Source: Tritrichomonas musculus
Taxonomy: Eukaryota; Parabasalia; Tritrichomonadida; Tritrichomonadidae
Direction: 5' to 3'
NCBI GenBank assembly: GCA_039105265.1
Contig: JAPFFF010000028.1
Location: 496,001-560,000 of the forward strand
Length of the DNA stretch: 64,000 bases
Part shown: piece after piece, positions 30,526 to 40,651 of the stretch
Position numbering within the stretch: position 1 is the first letter of the stretch
Layout: each line of letters begins with the position of its first letter
Notes under the pieces: generated by a model
What the model was told of the DNA's origin: nothing
The model's input: the letters and a program-made list of their open reading frames with translations, nothing else
Databases searched by the model: none
Translations under genes and position numbers: made by a program

Positions 30526-31323
30526 TTAAATAAGAATAAAAAGCACGGCATTCATAACCATCTTTGCTCCAGGCCGTGTTTTTGTCCGCAACCTTTCTGA
30601 GTATAAACTCTCATTAATGTTCATACTCAAATTGGAATCAATTTTATCAAAAAATTGAGCAGATTCTTGAGTGAACTTGTGAAAATCATACTGAAGACCC
30701 GTATAAGTCAGAGCGTTTTTCCAGACGTATCCATTTTCTGGTGGAGTGATTTCCCACAACATGATTCTCAACATTCATCCAATTTTGTTTTTTTGTTTCA
30801 TTGTCCATTGTTTTGTCATACAACAAAACAATGGAAACCACTCTTTTACATGCTTTTTCAGGCCAAACATTTTCTTTTTGTATTGAATATCTGTTAGATA
30901 GCGAAGAGCAGATACAGCATGATCTTTTGCCGAGTATAATGATCTATATGACCCGTCAACGAGTTTATTCCAAAAGCCCAAAAAAACGTTTTTTACCGTG
31001 ATTTCGGTCAATTCTCTCTTCAATTTCATTGACTGATTTTTTCATTAGGTCGCCTGTTTTGTTGTCCATATCATGCACAAATTTAGTCACCTCAATCTCC
31101 ATCATATTAGTCGAACCTAGGAAGTCGCCATTTTTACGAATTTTTGTAACGACGCTTCCGGAAACGATTTTTTTGGTCTTGCAGTTTTTAAAGGCGCCTT
31201 TGCATTGAGAGGAATTGCGACGATGAGCGTATGCTCCATCCAAAGAAATTGATGCACCTGATTCCATTTTATTAAACTCTTCTGCAATTGACTCTTTTGA
31301 AAGTTCAATTATTGAGGAATTAA

Positions 31324-31325
<2 letters not shown>
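30526..31325 (-). pseudogene. DDE-type transposase, broken
   Basis: Three overlapping minus-strand frames form one degraded protein. ISLDGAYAHRRNSSQCKGAF with a later VHDMDNKT and NHGKK (30965-31325) looks like a DDE catalytic core (Asp in SLDG, Asp in VHDMD). KKHVKEWFPL follows in the next frame and SNLSMNINESLYSERL in the third. The NINES motif and the SLDG/VHD-D spacing recall Kolobok-type transposases, but the superfamily is not certain. The N-terminus is cut off by a 47-T tract. It is probably inactive. Confidence 0.55.

Positions 31326-31372
<47 letters not shown>
31326..31372. repeat. T47 tract
   Basis: Uninterrupted T run at the 5' edge of the transposase pseudogene (minus strand), 40 bp before the foldback element. 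Confidence 0.9.
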
Positions 31373-31373
<1 letters not shown>

Positions 31374-31412
31374 ATACTTACAATAAATAAATATTGAGAA
31401 ATGATAAATAGC

Positions 31413-33514
31413 ACACTTTTAAGGTGAAGTGACCATCACAGTATTCAAAAATAAAAACTTTTTGATAAATGTAATTAAAACTTTTTGATAAATGTAATAA
31501 GAACTTTTTGATAAATGTAATAAGAACTTTTTGATAAATGATATTTAATTTTGGCGCCTTTTATTTTTTAGACTTTAAAACGATTATCTAAATACTCGAT
31601 AGCGATTATCTTAGACTTTAAAACGATTTCCTAAATACTCGATAGCGATTATCTTAGACTTTAAAACGATTATCTAAATACTCGATAGCGATTATCTTAG
31701 ACTTTAAAACGATTTCCTAAATACTCGATAGCGATTATCTTAGACTTTAAAACGATTATCTAAATACTCGATAGCGATTATCTTAGACTTTAAAACGATT
31801 ATCTAAATACTCGATAGCGATTATCTTAGACTTTAAAACGATTTCCTAAATACTCGATAGCGATTATCTTAGACTTTAAAACGATTTCCTAAATACTCGA
31901 TAGCGATTATCTTAGACTTTAAAACGATTATCTAAATACTCGATAGCGATTATCTTAGACTTTAAAACGATTTCCTAAATACTCGATAGCGATTATCTTA
32001 GACTTTAAAACGATTTCCTAAATACTCGATAGCGATTATCTTAGACTTTAAAACGATTATCTAAATACTCGATAGCGATTATCTTAGACTTTAAAACGAT
32101 TTCCTAAATACTCGATAGCGATTATCTTAGACTTTAAAACGATTTCCTAAATACTCGATAGCGATTATCTTAGACTTTAAAACGATTTCCTAAATACTCG
32201 ATAGCGATTATCTTAGACTTTAAAACGATTATCTAAATACTCGATAGCGATTATCTTAGACTTTAAAACGATTTCCTAAATACTCGATAGCGATTATCTT
32301 AGACTTTAAAACGATTTCCTAAATACTCGATAGCGATTAACTTAGACTTTAAAATTTATACTATACCACATAGACGAAAAGACCAAACATAATTTAAATG
32401 AATAAATTACTTATTGAATATTATTTTTATGAACATTTGATATTTTAATAGATTAAAAGTAAAAATATTGGAATCATTAATATTTTACTAAAATTGTGAG
32501 AGCTTTAACAAATTTTGAAAATATTAAGAAAAAATTCAAATATTTAAATATTGACGGATATCTTACAATATTGTAAGATATTAAAAAAAAATGCTAGTAA
32601 AATCCTAAAGTTTTAATAAATATGAATAGTTTTTTTTTTTAGTTTTTAATTTATAGCAACATGGTTTCAGAATTATTTAAATGTAGTATTCTAAAATCTC
32701 AATTAATCATTTTTTTCATCTTGCTTGTACAAATTTATTATAACTAACTGTTTTTACAGAAATTTATTCGACTGTTTCTCAGTAATATAATTTAATATTA
32801 AATCGATATATTTTAAAAGGATACGCCAACTGTTTAAAAATCTAATTTTTCTTTTATGAGCTTATTTTATAAAAAAAATGAGACTTAGGTTGATTAAATG
32901 AAAGTTTGTTTTTCGAAATAATTTTAATTATAAATTTTCTGCTAGATTTGGAATTCAGGGAGTAGCCATTTGTGTCAATATTATAATCATTAATAAAAGT
33001 AACGTATTTTATACTGTTTTTTTGGCAACACATTACATATTATTATTTAATCTGGTTTAAATATGGTCATAGTGGCGCTTGCTCTATATTTTATTATCTT
33101 TTTGAGGAATTAGTTTTGTGGATAATATATCTTTTTGAAGACTTCCATATTAATTATTACCAATTTTGAATATCAAGTTTAAATTAGAGTAAAATACCAG
33201 TAACTTCAAGAATATTATTGTAATTATGTCGCTATATTCCATAATAGTTTCATTTCGGTATTACTATATTCCCAAATAATTTTAGATCTATAATTTAATT
33301 TCACAAAAAGTTCTTATTACATTTTTCAAAATGTTCTATTACATTTATTAAAAAGTTCTTATTACATTTATCAAAATGTTCTATTACATTTATCAAAAAG
33401 TTCTTATTACATTTATTAAAAAGTTCTTATTACATTTATCAAAAAGTTCTTATTACATTTATCAAAAAGTTTTATTTTTTGAATACTGTGATGGTCACTT
33501 CACCTTAACAGTGT
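31413..33514. mobile_element. 2.1-kb foldback-like element with satellite core
   Basis: Left end ACACTTTTAAGGTGAAGTG at 31413 and the complementary right end at 33514 form terminal inverted repeats continuing about 55 bp. They run into subterminal tandem copies of a 23-bp unit (ACTTTTTGATAAATGTAATA), about four on the left (31458-31545) and about eight inverted on the right (33300-33475). The centre carries an 18-copy 43-bp satellite. No coding frame is present. Tandem repeats inside long inverted ends are typical of foldback elements. No clear target duplication was found. Confidence 0.8.
31568..32354. repeat. 43-bp satellite, 18 copies
   Basis: Exactly 18 head-to-tail 43-bp units (31568-32341) plus a 13-base partial. 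The unit starts TTAGACTTTAAAACGATT and ends GATAGCGATTATC. Units differ essentially only at one site, type A (CGATTATCTAAA; units 1, 3, 5, 6, 9, 12, 16) or type B (CGATTTCCTAAA; the other eleven). Units 9-14 show an ABB higher-order order of 129 bp. Confidence 0.95.
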
Positions 33515-35940
33515 TAAATCTATTCTACCCCATAAATATTATGAAAATGGTTCAACATAAAAAGTTATTGACATTTTTTAATTAATTTATTTAAAAAGTG
33601 GTTACATTGAAAGAAATTGGTTATTTTTTGAATGCATCACACAAAACATCAACTTTTTGAGATTGATTTTAAAAAGTTAAAATTTCAAGGTGAAATATGG
33701 TGAAAGGAAATTTTTATTAAAAGACAGGTTTCATTTCCAAGCATTTAGCTTGATTTTTTATCTGGAACAACTCCAGATCCCCAATACATGTATTAGGGAT
33801 AAGAATAGATAATGAAATCAATATTGACTACAGAATAAAGAGGATTGATTGATTGCTAGAGATAAGCTGCCCCTCTTATCTAAAAAGCGCTTATTGTTGA
33901 TTAAATAATTTCTTTAATACTCTCGCTTTTTCTCTGATATTGATTAAAAAAGAAATTTATTTCAACATTCAAGAAAGGTGTTGTTTTTGCTTGATGGTTT
34001 TTGTCTTCATAACTGCGATGATTACCTTGATAAATGTCAAATAAAGGAATTATTGTATTGTCATTATTCCTGCATTCTTTGGATTAAAGCTTACCATCTG
34101 ATATTGGAATTTTCTGCGTCCAAAAGAGAAAAATGTCAAAGATGTTTATAGAGAGATAATAAACTCTCTCTTTAAACTGTCTAGTTGATTAAAATGATAG
34201 ATAACTTAAGAAATATATCAATAATTTTAAATACGGTGAGAGAATTTTGCAAAAAACATTATATCAAGATAAGACACCGGATTAAAAAAAAAAAAAAAAA
34301 ATCTTATCTCAATATATCAAATGCCTCTGAGATTCTGCATTGGAACTACCATATAAATATCATATGTTTTGATAAACTAAAATATTTGTGACCTAGAATA
34401 AATATTTAAATTAAACAGAGGCTCTGAAGTATGAGAATTTTTTGTTGGTTGTTCAATAGATAGTGCTCTGGGGATTGAAACCAGATATGAGTTTATGTAT
34501 TTACTGTAGATGCTGGAGCATTTAACGGATCAATATAGGATACACTGACCCAAGAATATATTGGAGAATCAATCTTTTTTTCAGGTACTTATCTCTTTTG
34601 ACCAGTTTTTTCATGTGATTGCGTGTGCCACCTGAGTGAGTTTGAAAAGCTTCTTCATCTCTATTTTCTAAAATAAATAGTATTATTTTAGCTTATTCAT
34701 TGAATCTTTTCCAAAATCTTTTTTAACAAGAATATTATTGAACTTTTTCACTCCATATTTCACTCCAAATCTCGATTTAACCAATTCTTTTCAGTTTTTC
34801 AGCTTCTTTTGCTTCACTTGATTTACGATCCTTTAAAATTCTTTATTATATTTAAAATAATACTATTTATATTAGCAGAGAATTTTATCTCACCAATATA
34901 AATATCAAATTAAAATAATAAAATTTCAATAAAAACTTTCATCAATTGAAATATTTTTAATTAATTATAAAATATATCACTAAAATTTATTAAAATTTAT
35001 TACTCATAAACTTTTTAAATATTTATCAAGATTAATATCAAATAAATCTCAAAAATAATTCTTATTTTTTGAGAATCATTCTATGATATTTTAAAAATAA
35101 TATTTGAGAATCATTACTATTTTCAATGCTTTATTTTTTTTATTTGCTTTTTCCAAATCCTAATTAATCCTTTAATTAATAATATATTTTTAGTTTTTTT
35201 ATTGCAAAGTATATCTTTGAGTATTTTATCTTTACAGCCCATTAATGGAACAAATAATCATCTAATGATCTTCATATAAAATTACCATTTCATAGATTTT
35301 TCCAATTAAAAACAAATAATTTTAATTTATGCATGACTAAATAGTGCTGAAGCTATTAATAGAGTGTTTAAAATATTGTTTACTAAGTTATATTATTCAA
35401 AAACATTTTAAAATTGAGATATTATCATGCCTGGCGAATAATAAATTATTTTTTAGCGATTATCCATAAAAAAGATAATTTGAAGAGGAGAATCCCTAAT
35501 AAAATTGATTAAATATGTTATTTTTCTACAAAATTTACACAAAAAAAGGAGAATTAAAAAACCAAACACATGGATTATTAATTTTTATCGATAATGAATG
35601 AATTTGAATCATTTATTATGATTTGACTTATTTTCAATGAGCATATTCTACCCGAATTAGAGAGCATTCAATCAATAAAAAGAATCACAGCTCTATTTAA
35701 AATAAATAAAAAAATAATATGAACCACTTCTTAAATATTTAAAAATGCACTGAAAAAAACTTAATTTTTCTAATAGCTCACTGAATTGTCTCAATCTAAA
35801 TTCCTTTTTCAGAAGCATTCAATATTTAAAAGAAAAACACGTTTTTATCACACAAAAATATAAAAAAATTTGAATTAAAATTTTCAAATTGAGAAGGTGT
35901 TTGAAAAATCAAATTTTGATTTGTGATTACAATTTTACTT
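33515..35940. other. Long gene-poor stretch
   Basis: About 2.4 kb with no supported gene. On the minus strand near 34670-34800 there is a short run of sense codons (KSRFGVKYGVKKFNN) that may be a coding relic; it was not recognised. Confidence 0.4.
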
Positions 35941-36010
35941 CATTTTTTAATAAGACAAAGAGCAACACACTAATTTGCTTAAAGGAAAAAGATCTAAAGA
36001 AAGAGAAGAT

Positions 36011-36844
36011 ATGACACTAACACCTATAGGACAAGATGGTTCAATGAACTTGAGCTACCGAAATAATTTTCATTTGGTGAACCCGTATCAGAACAGTATA
36101 ATTGGTAGCAATAACTATGAAGCCAATGAAAGCTATAATGACAGTTTTATGAAGAAGAGAAAAATACGGAATAAATTTACAAGCGAAGAAGATCAGAAAC
36201 TTCGTGGCCTTATTCAAAAGTATGGAGAACATTCATGGAATTTAGTTTCAACCTTAATGGGAACTAGGAACCAGAGGCAATGCAGAGAAAGATGGAAACA
36301 TTATCTTTCATGCGACATCAGCGGAATAACAAAACCATGGACAAAAGAAGAGGATGAAATAATAATAAATAAGTACAATGAACTTGGAGCCAAATGGACC
36401 AAAATTGCTCGTGAACTTCCTGGCAGGTCTGATCTTCAAGTTAAAGTTCGTTACCTCAAATTTTTAAAGAATAAGAAAAACCACAACAAGCATGAAGATA
36501 ATGAATCAGAAAGTAGCGATGAATTTTTTCCTGATCAAGACGACGATATGAGACAAAATTACAATAACACAGCAGTTGAAAGTAATAACAGCGATATTAA
36601 AAATTTACAAAACCAAAAACAACAAGATGGCGAAAAAGAAAATAATAATAATCAACAAGAGTCATCAATTGCGGATACTATCCCTTCGGAGACCAATTAT
36701 ATTATTGATAACAACAGCAACCTTGATTTCAACTTTGACTTCGATTTACCTCCTTCGAATCTTTTAAGCGAAATTTGTCAATGCGACGATAATTATTTGT
36801 ATCAAGGTTTTGAACCTGATATTTTAGGTTGGTCTTTTGAATAA
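36011..36844 (+). CDS. Myb-like (R2R3-type) DNA-binding protein
   Basis: 277 residues from ATG 36011. The frame extends to a TTG at 35975, but an Inr-like TTCATTTTTT (+1 near 35942) and the lack of an upstream ATG favour this start. Two Myb repeats lie at about 43-146: the first FTSEEDQKLRGLIQKYG with QRQCRERWKHYL, the second WTKEEDEIIINKYNELG with WTKIA, LPGRSDLQVKVRY. Bulky aromatics in repeat 1 are partly replaced (FTSEED for W). The C-terminal 130 residues are Asn/Asp/Glu-rich and likely disordered or activating. Myb proteins are a large trichomonad transcription-factor family that bind promoter elements near the Inr. The stop reads TAAA. Confidence 0.9.
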   Translation: MTLTPIGQDGSMNLSYRNNFHLVNPYQNSIIGSNNYEANESYNDSFMKKRKIRNKFTSEEDQKLRGLIQKYGEHSWNLVSTLMGTRNQRQCRERWKHYLSCDISGITKPWTKEEDEIIINKYNELGAKWTKIARELPGRSDLQVKVRYLKFLKNKKNHNKHEDNESESSDEFFPDQDDDMRQNYNNTAVESNNSDIKNLQNQKQQDGEKENNNNQQESSIADTIPSETNYIIDNNSNLDFNFDFDLPPSNLLSEICQCDDNYLYQGFEPDILGWSFE

Positions 36845-37053
36845 ATATTCATGAATTTCTATCAATTTGGCTTGCTTTATATTTTTATTATTTTTAGTAA
36901 TAAGTGAAAAAAAAATCTAATCTCATTTGAAAAAACAATAAAATCATATTTTATTGCTGATTTTGGCACTTTGTATTATACAAAAATATAATTAATTATG
37001 AAGTTCAAGACAAATTTTTTATTTTTTACATGATAACTCATTAGATTATTTGT

Positions 37054-37806
37054 TTAATCAAAAGAAATTTCTTTCGATTCAATCAACTCTTCTATCATAA
37101 AATAAGCAGCAAGAGTAGCTGGCTCATTTCCATAAAGCCAAGTGTCTTCAAAAGGAATAACATGTAATGAAATTTGTTCGTCAGCTTCAGCTCCTCTTTT
37201 TTTCCCTTCAAAATTCAGGATATCAGATTTTTTCATCTTTGAAATTACAAGATAAAAACGCGCATGTTGATCAAATCTAGCATAATTTAGGTAATACGCT
37301 GGGCTCTTTGAATTGAATTTTTCTGATAATGATATCATATCTTCAGGCGAACATTTAATGCCAACTTCTTCTTCTAATTCACGCAATGCATTTATTTTGT
37401 AATCACTTGAATCTTCTATCATTCCAGCTGGAAATTCATACATTATTTTTCCACTTCCAATACGTGGCTGATGCACTAATACCGCAAAACACTCTTTTGT
37501 ATCTGTTGCATAAAGAATTGGTACAATCATACACGATTTACCACTTAAAATAAGCCGTTCTGTTTTTTTCTCTGAAAAATTAATTAATCCAAGGGAATTT
37601 TGCATTAACATTTGATAAGTAACTTCAATTTCGATGAAACCTACTCGTTTACCAAAAAGATCGACAGATAAAATTTTTAATTCGGAAATCCGAACACGCT
37701 GATCTAATCGTTTGACCCAATCTGATAAAAGCGGTGATTTTTCAATGGCATCAATAGGCGCCCCTTCAGGTATTTGAATTGGAAACGAAAATGACTTCAA
37801 GCTCAT
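37054..37806 (-). CDS. Nudix hydrolase, ADP-sugar pyrophosphatase-like
   Basis: 250 residues from the ATG at 37806; the upstream extension starts with TTG only. The order of an N-terminal beta domain (VDLFGKRVGFIEIEV), VLVHQPRIGSGKIMYEFPAG, and a Nudix box starting GMIEDSSDYK and ending LRELEEEVGI resembles plant NUDX14-type ADP-glucose pyrophosphatases. The REL-EE-G core needed for metal binding is kept, but the first Glu of the canonical box (GX5E) is Ser. The likely role is hydrolysis of a nucleotide sugar or ADP-ribose; the substrate is not determinable here. Convergent with the Myb gene. The stop reads TAAA. Confidence 0.85.
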   Translation of the reverse strand: MSLKSFSFPIQIPEGAPIDAIEKSPLLSDWVKRLDQRVRISELKILSVDLFGKRVGFIEIEVTYQMLMQNSLGLINFSEKKTERLILSGKSCMIVPILYATDTKECFAVLVHQPRIGSGKIMYEFPAGMIEDSSDYKINALRELEEEVGIKCSPEDMISLSEKFNSKSPAYYLNYARFDQHARFYLVISKMKKSDILNFEGKKRGAEADEQISLHVIPFEDTWLYGNEPATLAAYFMIEELIESKEISFD

Positions 37807-38263
37807 GTGAATAAACTTTTTCAATGCGACGTTTAATTTTAATAGAAAAAAAGAAAAAGAAATTTTAGTAATATTTCGTTATTTTAAGATTATTTTTTAA
37901 AAATTATTTTTTTTTATATTTAATAAAAAAATACAGCTTGAACGTCATTTGTTAATTTTATTATTGATCATTTTTTTGAATGATTTATCTCCTGTATCTT
38001 CTTCTTCCTCTTTGATTTGAACATTATTTTGTTCATTGGTTTGCTAGTGCTCATCATGCTTTAATATATATTTGTATACATAAGAATTTTTATTTGCTCT
38101 TTGTTGGAAGCTTTGCCATTACAAAAAAAGAATTATCTTAGAAAAACATTTAAATATTAAAATAATTAATTCTTCACAATTAACCATTTAAACTTTCTAA
38201 AACAGCAACAACAATAATAAAATGAAAATGAAATTTTAAACAAGATTAACATTTAAGATTTGA
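37807..38263. other. Intergenic stretch with a coding remnant
   Basis: On the minus strand 37945-38052 reads about 33 sense codons (QTNEQNNVQIKEEEEDTGDK) ending in a stop, with an in-frame TAG just upstream. It looks like the tail of a lost gene. Confidence 0.3.
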
Positions 38264-39031
38264 TCAAACTTTTTCTCTATACTCTTCTTTGCTGATATCA
38301 GCATAAATACCAAGGATTGATCCTTGTGTTAGACTGAAATAAGAAATTTTGCTATAATTATTATTTTTTAAATAATTGATTACAGAAGTATCACCTACTA
38401 TCTCGTTGTATCCATATTTTACATATTGCTATTAGCTATATCCTCTACCATGCTAATCCATTACGCAATAATTGACTCCAAAAAGAGAAAAAAAATTTCG
38501 TTCTCTTGAATAATTATTGATAATTTCTTTATCACCAGGAGTGACAAGAACAAAATAATTTCTTGGTAATAAATTCTCTGATTTGACTATGAAAAATGTG
38601 GTTTTGTCTTCACGACTTAGGGTATCTTTAGCAGAAATTAGAACAAATGCGCCAAAATCACTAACGATGGTTCTTTGAGAGGATCATTGAATTTACTTGT
38701 CTTTTTTATTTTAAATTTTGCAATTTTTTCAATTAGAATATCATTTACATCTCAATCCATTTCAAAAAAAGAATTTTTAAAAAAAATTTTTATTGATTCT
38801 ATGTAAGCCCACTGTATGTTATTTCACTATTCTTTTCGGAAAACAGCATCAATTGGTTAGAAACAAGCCGATATAGGGGACTGAAAGATTGGCCGCTATC
38901 CCACATTTGATATTCTTTGCCATTTAATATTTATATAATGAACGTTTTTCAAATTCAAATTAGCCATCAAAACGTGCTTTATGCAACGATTCTGCTCCTT
39001 TATAACGAAAATTAAAAAGAATTGAAGCCAT
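38264..39031 (-). pseudogene. Unrecognised pseudogene, possibly a divergent small-GTPase-like protein
   Basis: Starting at an ATG at 39031 (MASILFNFRYKGAESLHKAR) the product can be followed through several frames to a stop at 38264. It has at least two frameshifts and several in-frame stops (three clustered near QYVKYGYNE). YQMWDSG resembles the DxxG switch region of Ras-like GTPases, and later strands (AFVLISAKD, NYFVLVTPGDKE) sit where Ras strands would, but there is no intact P-loop. Family unknown; decay is clear. Confidence 0.5.
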
Positions 39032-39303
39032 TGTAACACATATATTTCAACATTAGTAATAAATCACAGAATTTTTATTGCCCAGCTGTTTGATTTTGCA
39101 TCATTCCCATAAAAAGATAAAAAGGCTTTGAAAAAACTATACTTTATTATAATAAATATTTCTTTTTTACCTTATTTATATTTATGTCATTTTACTCCAT
39201 TAAAATTTCTGAAATAAAATCTCGGAAAAAAGGGAAAAAATTGTGTGTAAAAACTTTTTCAAAGCGGTTGAGAGAAAATATTCTATGAGTTTTTCATAAA
39301 ATC

Positions 39304-39477
39304 AGTAGTAGTGTGAAATGGTGATTCTGGGTTTTCACCCCAAAATCCCCATTTCTGAATTAAATGGCAAAACGAATGAATAATTTATGCATGATTTGAA
39401 TGTTAGATTTAATTTTAGAATTAATGTTAGAATTTATGTCAGAATTTATTTTATCACCAACGAAAAAGAAAGATGAC
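39304..39477. repeat. Left terminal inverted repeat of the Maverick
   Basis: Pairs with 53786-53955 with a few substitutions and a small indel. Its inner end codes the peptide start MLDLILELM, which also begins the ORF at the right end. Confidence 0.85.
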
Positions 39478-39718
39478 AGCAACTAATGCATACATTGAAT
39501 ACAAACAATACATTGATAAATGTGTTTCAGAAATGAATGAATGTAAGGACAATCAAAAACGTGAAGATTTACTTCGATACATTAATCATTGTCAAAATGA
39601 TATTCAAACATTATACGATATTGGTGATTTTGATTTAGAGCTTAGTGCACTCGAACCTGAACCCGAACCTAAATATAAAGCCAGACAGTCATCCTTACAT
39701 GTATGTAAATGTAACTGA
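39473..39718 (+). CDS. Small Maverick protein, helical
   Basis: 81 residues, charged and helical, ending with a Glu-Pro repeat (EPEPEPKYK) and a CKC motif. It starts inside the terminal inverted repeat, overlapping a short upstream frame (MLDLILELMLEFMSEF) in another phase. No family is recognised. Its size and position match the 89-codon ORF at the other end of the element. Confidence 0.4.
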   Translation: MTATNAYIEYKQYIDKCVSEMNECKDNQKREDLLRYINHCQNDIQTLYDIGDFDLELSALEPEPEPKYKARQSSLHVCKCN

Positions 39719-39756
39719 AGGTGGTGATACAGTAATTCAAGAATGAACAATGAACC

Positions 39757-40095
39757 TTAACTAAAGTGTTTATTAACGATTTCAATCAATTGATTCATTC
39801 GATCTTTAATTTCTTCATATTCACTCTGCAACTCATCAATTCTATCCCTTAATTCATCAACAGATGAAGCTTGTTTATCTATCCTTTTCTTCGCTGCGTA
39901 ATCAGTTCTGAGCATTAATGTACCTTGTATTCTAGTTATTCGATACCCATCAATCTTGAACATCTTATTCAACTTATGAGTCGTTAGTTTATCGATTTCA
40001 TCCTTATTCTTCATGTAATACATATTGAACTCATCTGGTGTATCGAATTCTTTAATAACATTCTTAACTGGTTCCAGCACCTTAATCTCTGACAT
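39757..40095 (-). CDS. Small Maverick coiled-coil protein
   Basis: 112 residues. The first 65 form a mixed domain (EFDTPDEFNMYYMKNKDE, HKLNKMFKIDGYRITR). The last 40 are a heptad-rich coiled coil (SSVDELRDRIDELQSEYEEI). Trichomonad Mavericks commonly carry coiled-coil genes. Function unknown. Confidence 0.5.
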   Translation of the reverse strand: MSEIKVLEPVKNVIKEFDTPDEFNMYYMKNKDEIDKLTTHKLNKMFKIDGYRITRIQGTLMLRTDYAAKKRIDKQASSVDELRDRIDELQSEYEEIKDRMNQLIEIVNKHFS

Positions 40096-40307
40096 AAATA
40101 TTTGGTCTTAAGTAAAAATATTTTTGATTTAGTTCAAAATGTTGTACATCAGTGTTATATTAACATGTTTGACCGTTATTGAGTTCGCTAATCTTGTCAT
40201 TAGAGTGATGAAATTGATACTTGATCCTGATCCTGAATTGACAGATGAAATGCGTGCCCGATTGTATTCCTAATGATAATTTTCAATCCATTCATCCATT
40301 AATCATT

Positions 40308-40598
40308 CTACTTCAATAAAGGTACATTAAACATACCGGGTTTATATCTCGGATCCTCAACTTTAGCATTAACCATATTTGAATATTTACTGATTTGTCC
40401 ACCAGCTTGATTAACAACATTACCCCATTGATTTAGAACTTTACCTTTATCACCACCAATTACGGAACCAACTGCTCCTAATGCAGGCGCAACAACTGTT
40501 TGAGCTACTTGACCAACCTTTCGTGCAATTGGTAACACTTTTCTAAAGCCATTCTTAATTTTCTCACCTAATTTCTTAAACCAGCTACCAAAAGCCAT
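40308..40598 (-). CDS. Small amphipathic Maverick protein, paralog A
   Basis: 96 residues from the second ATG at 40598, chosen because it aligns with the paralog at 47859 (both start MAFGSWFKKLG-KIK-GF); another ATG lies 12 bases upstream. It has a basic amphipathic N-terminal helix, a small-residue hydrophobic stretch (VAPALGAVGSVIGG) and a polar tail. Size and character resemble membrane-active or DNA-condensing minor virion proteins, which is inference. Divergent from the capsid gene, with 53 bp between starts. Confidence 0.55.
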   Translation of the reverse strand: MAFGSWFKKLGEKIKNGFRKVLPIARKVGQVAQTVVAPALGAVGSVIGGDKGKVLNQWGNVVNQAGGQISKYSNMVNAKVEDPRYKPGMFNVPLLK

Positions 40599-40651
40599 TT
40601 GGTTTTGCATAAAAAATTTAATCGTTCATTCATATTTTTACTCACTCGCAA

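Noticed and set aside
31568-32354. Regular 43-bp repeats as a CRISPR array
   Set aside because: Units are head-to-tail with no unique spacers, the genome is eukaryotic, and the array sits inside a foldback element.
31413-33514. Target-site duplication of the foldback element
   Set aside because: Flanks share only TAAAT in eight positions on each side, too weak to call.
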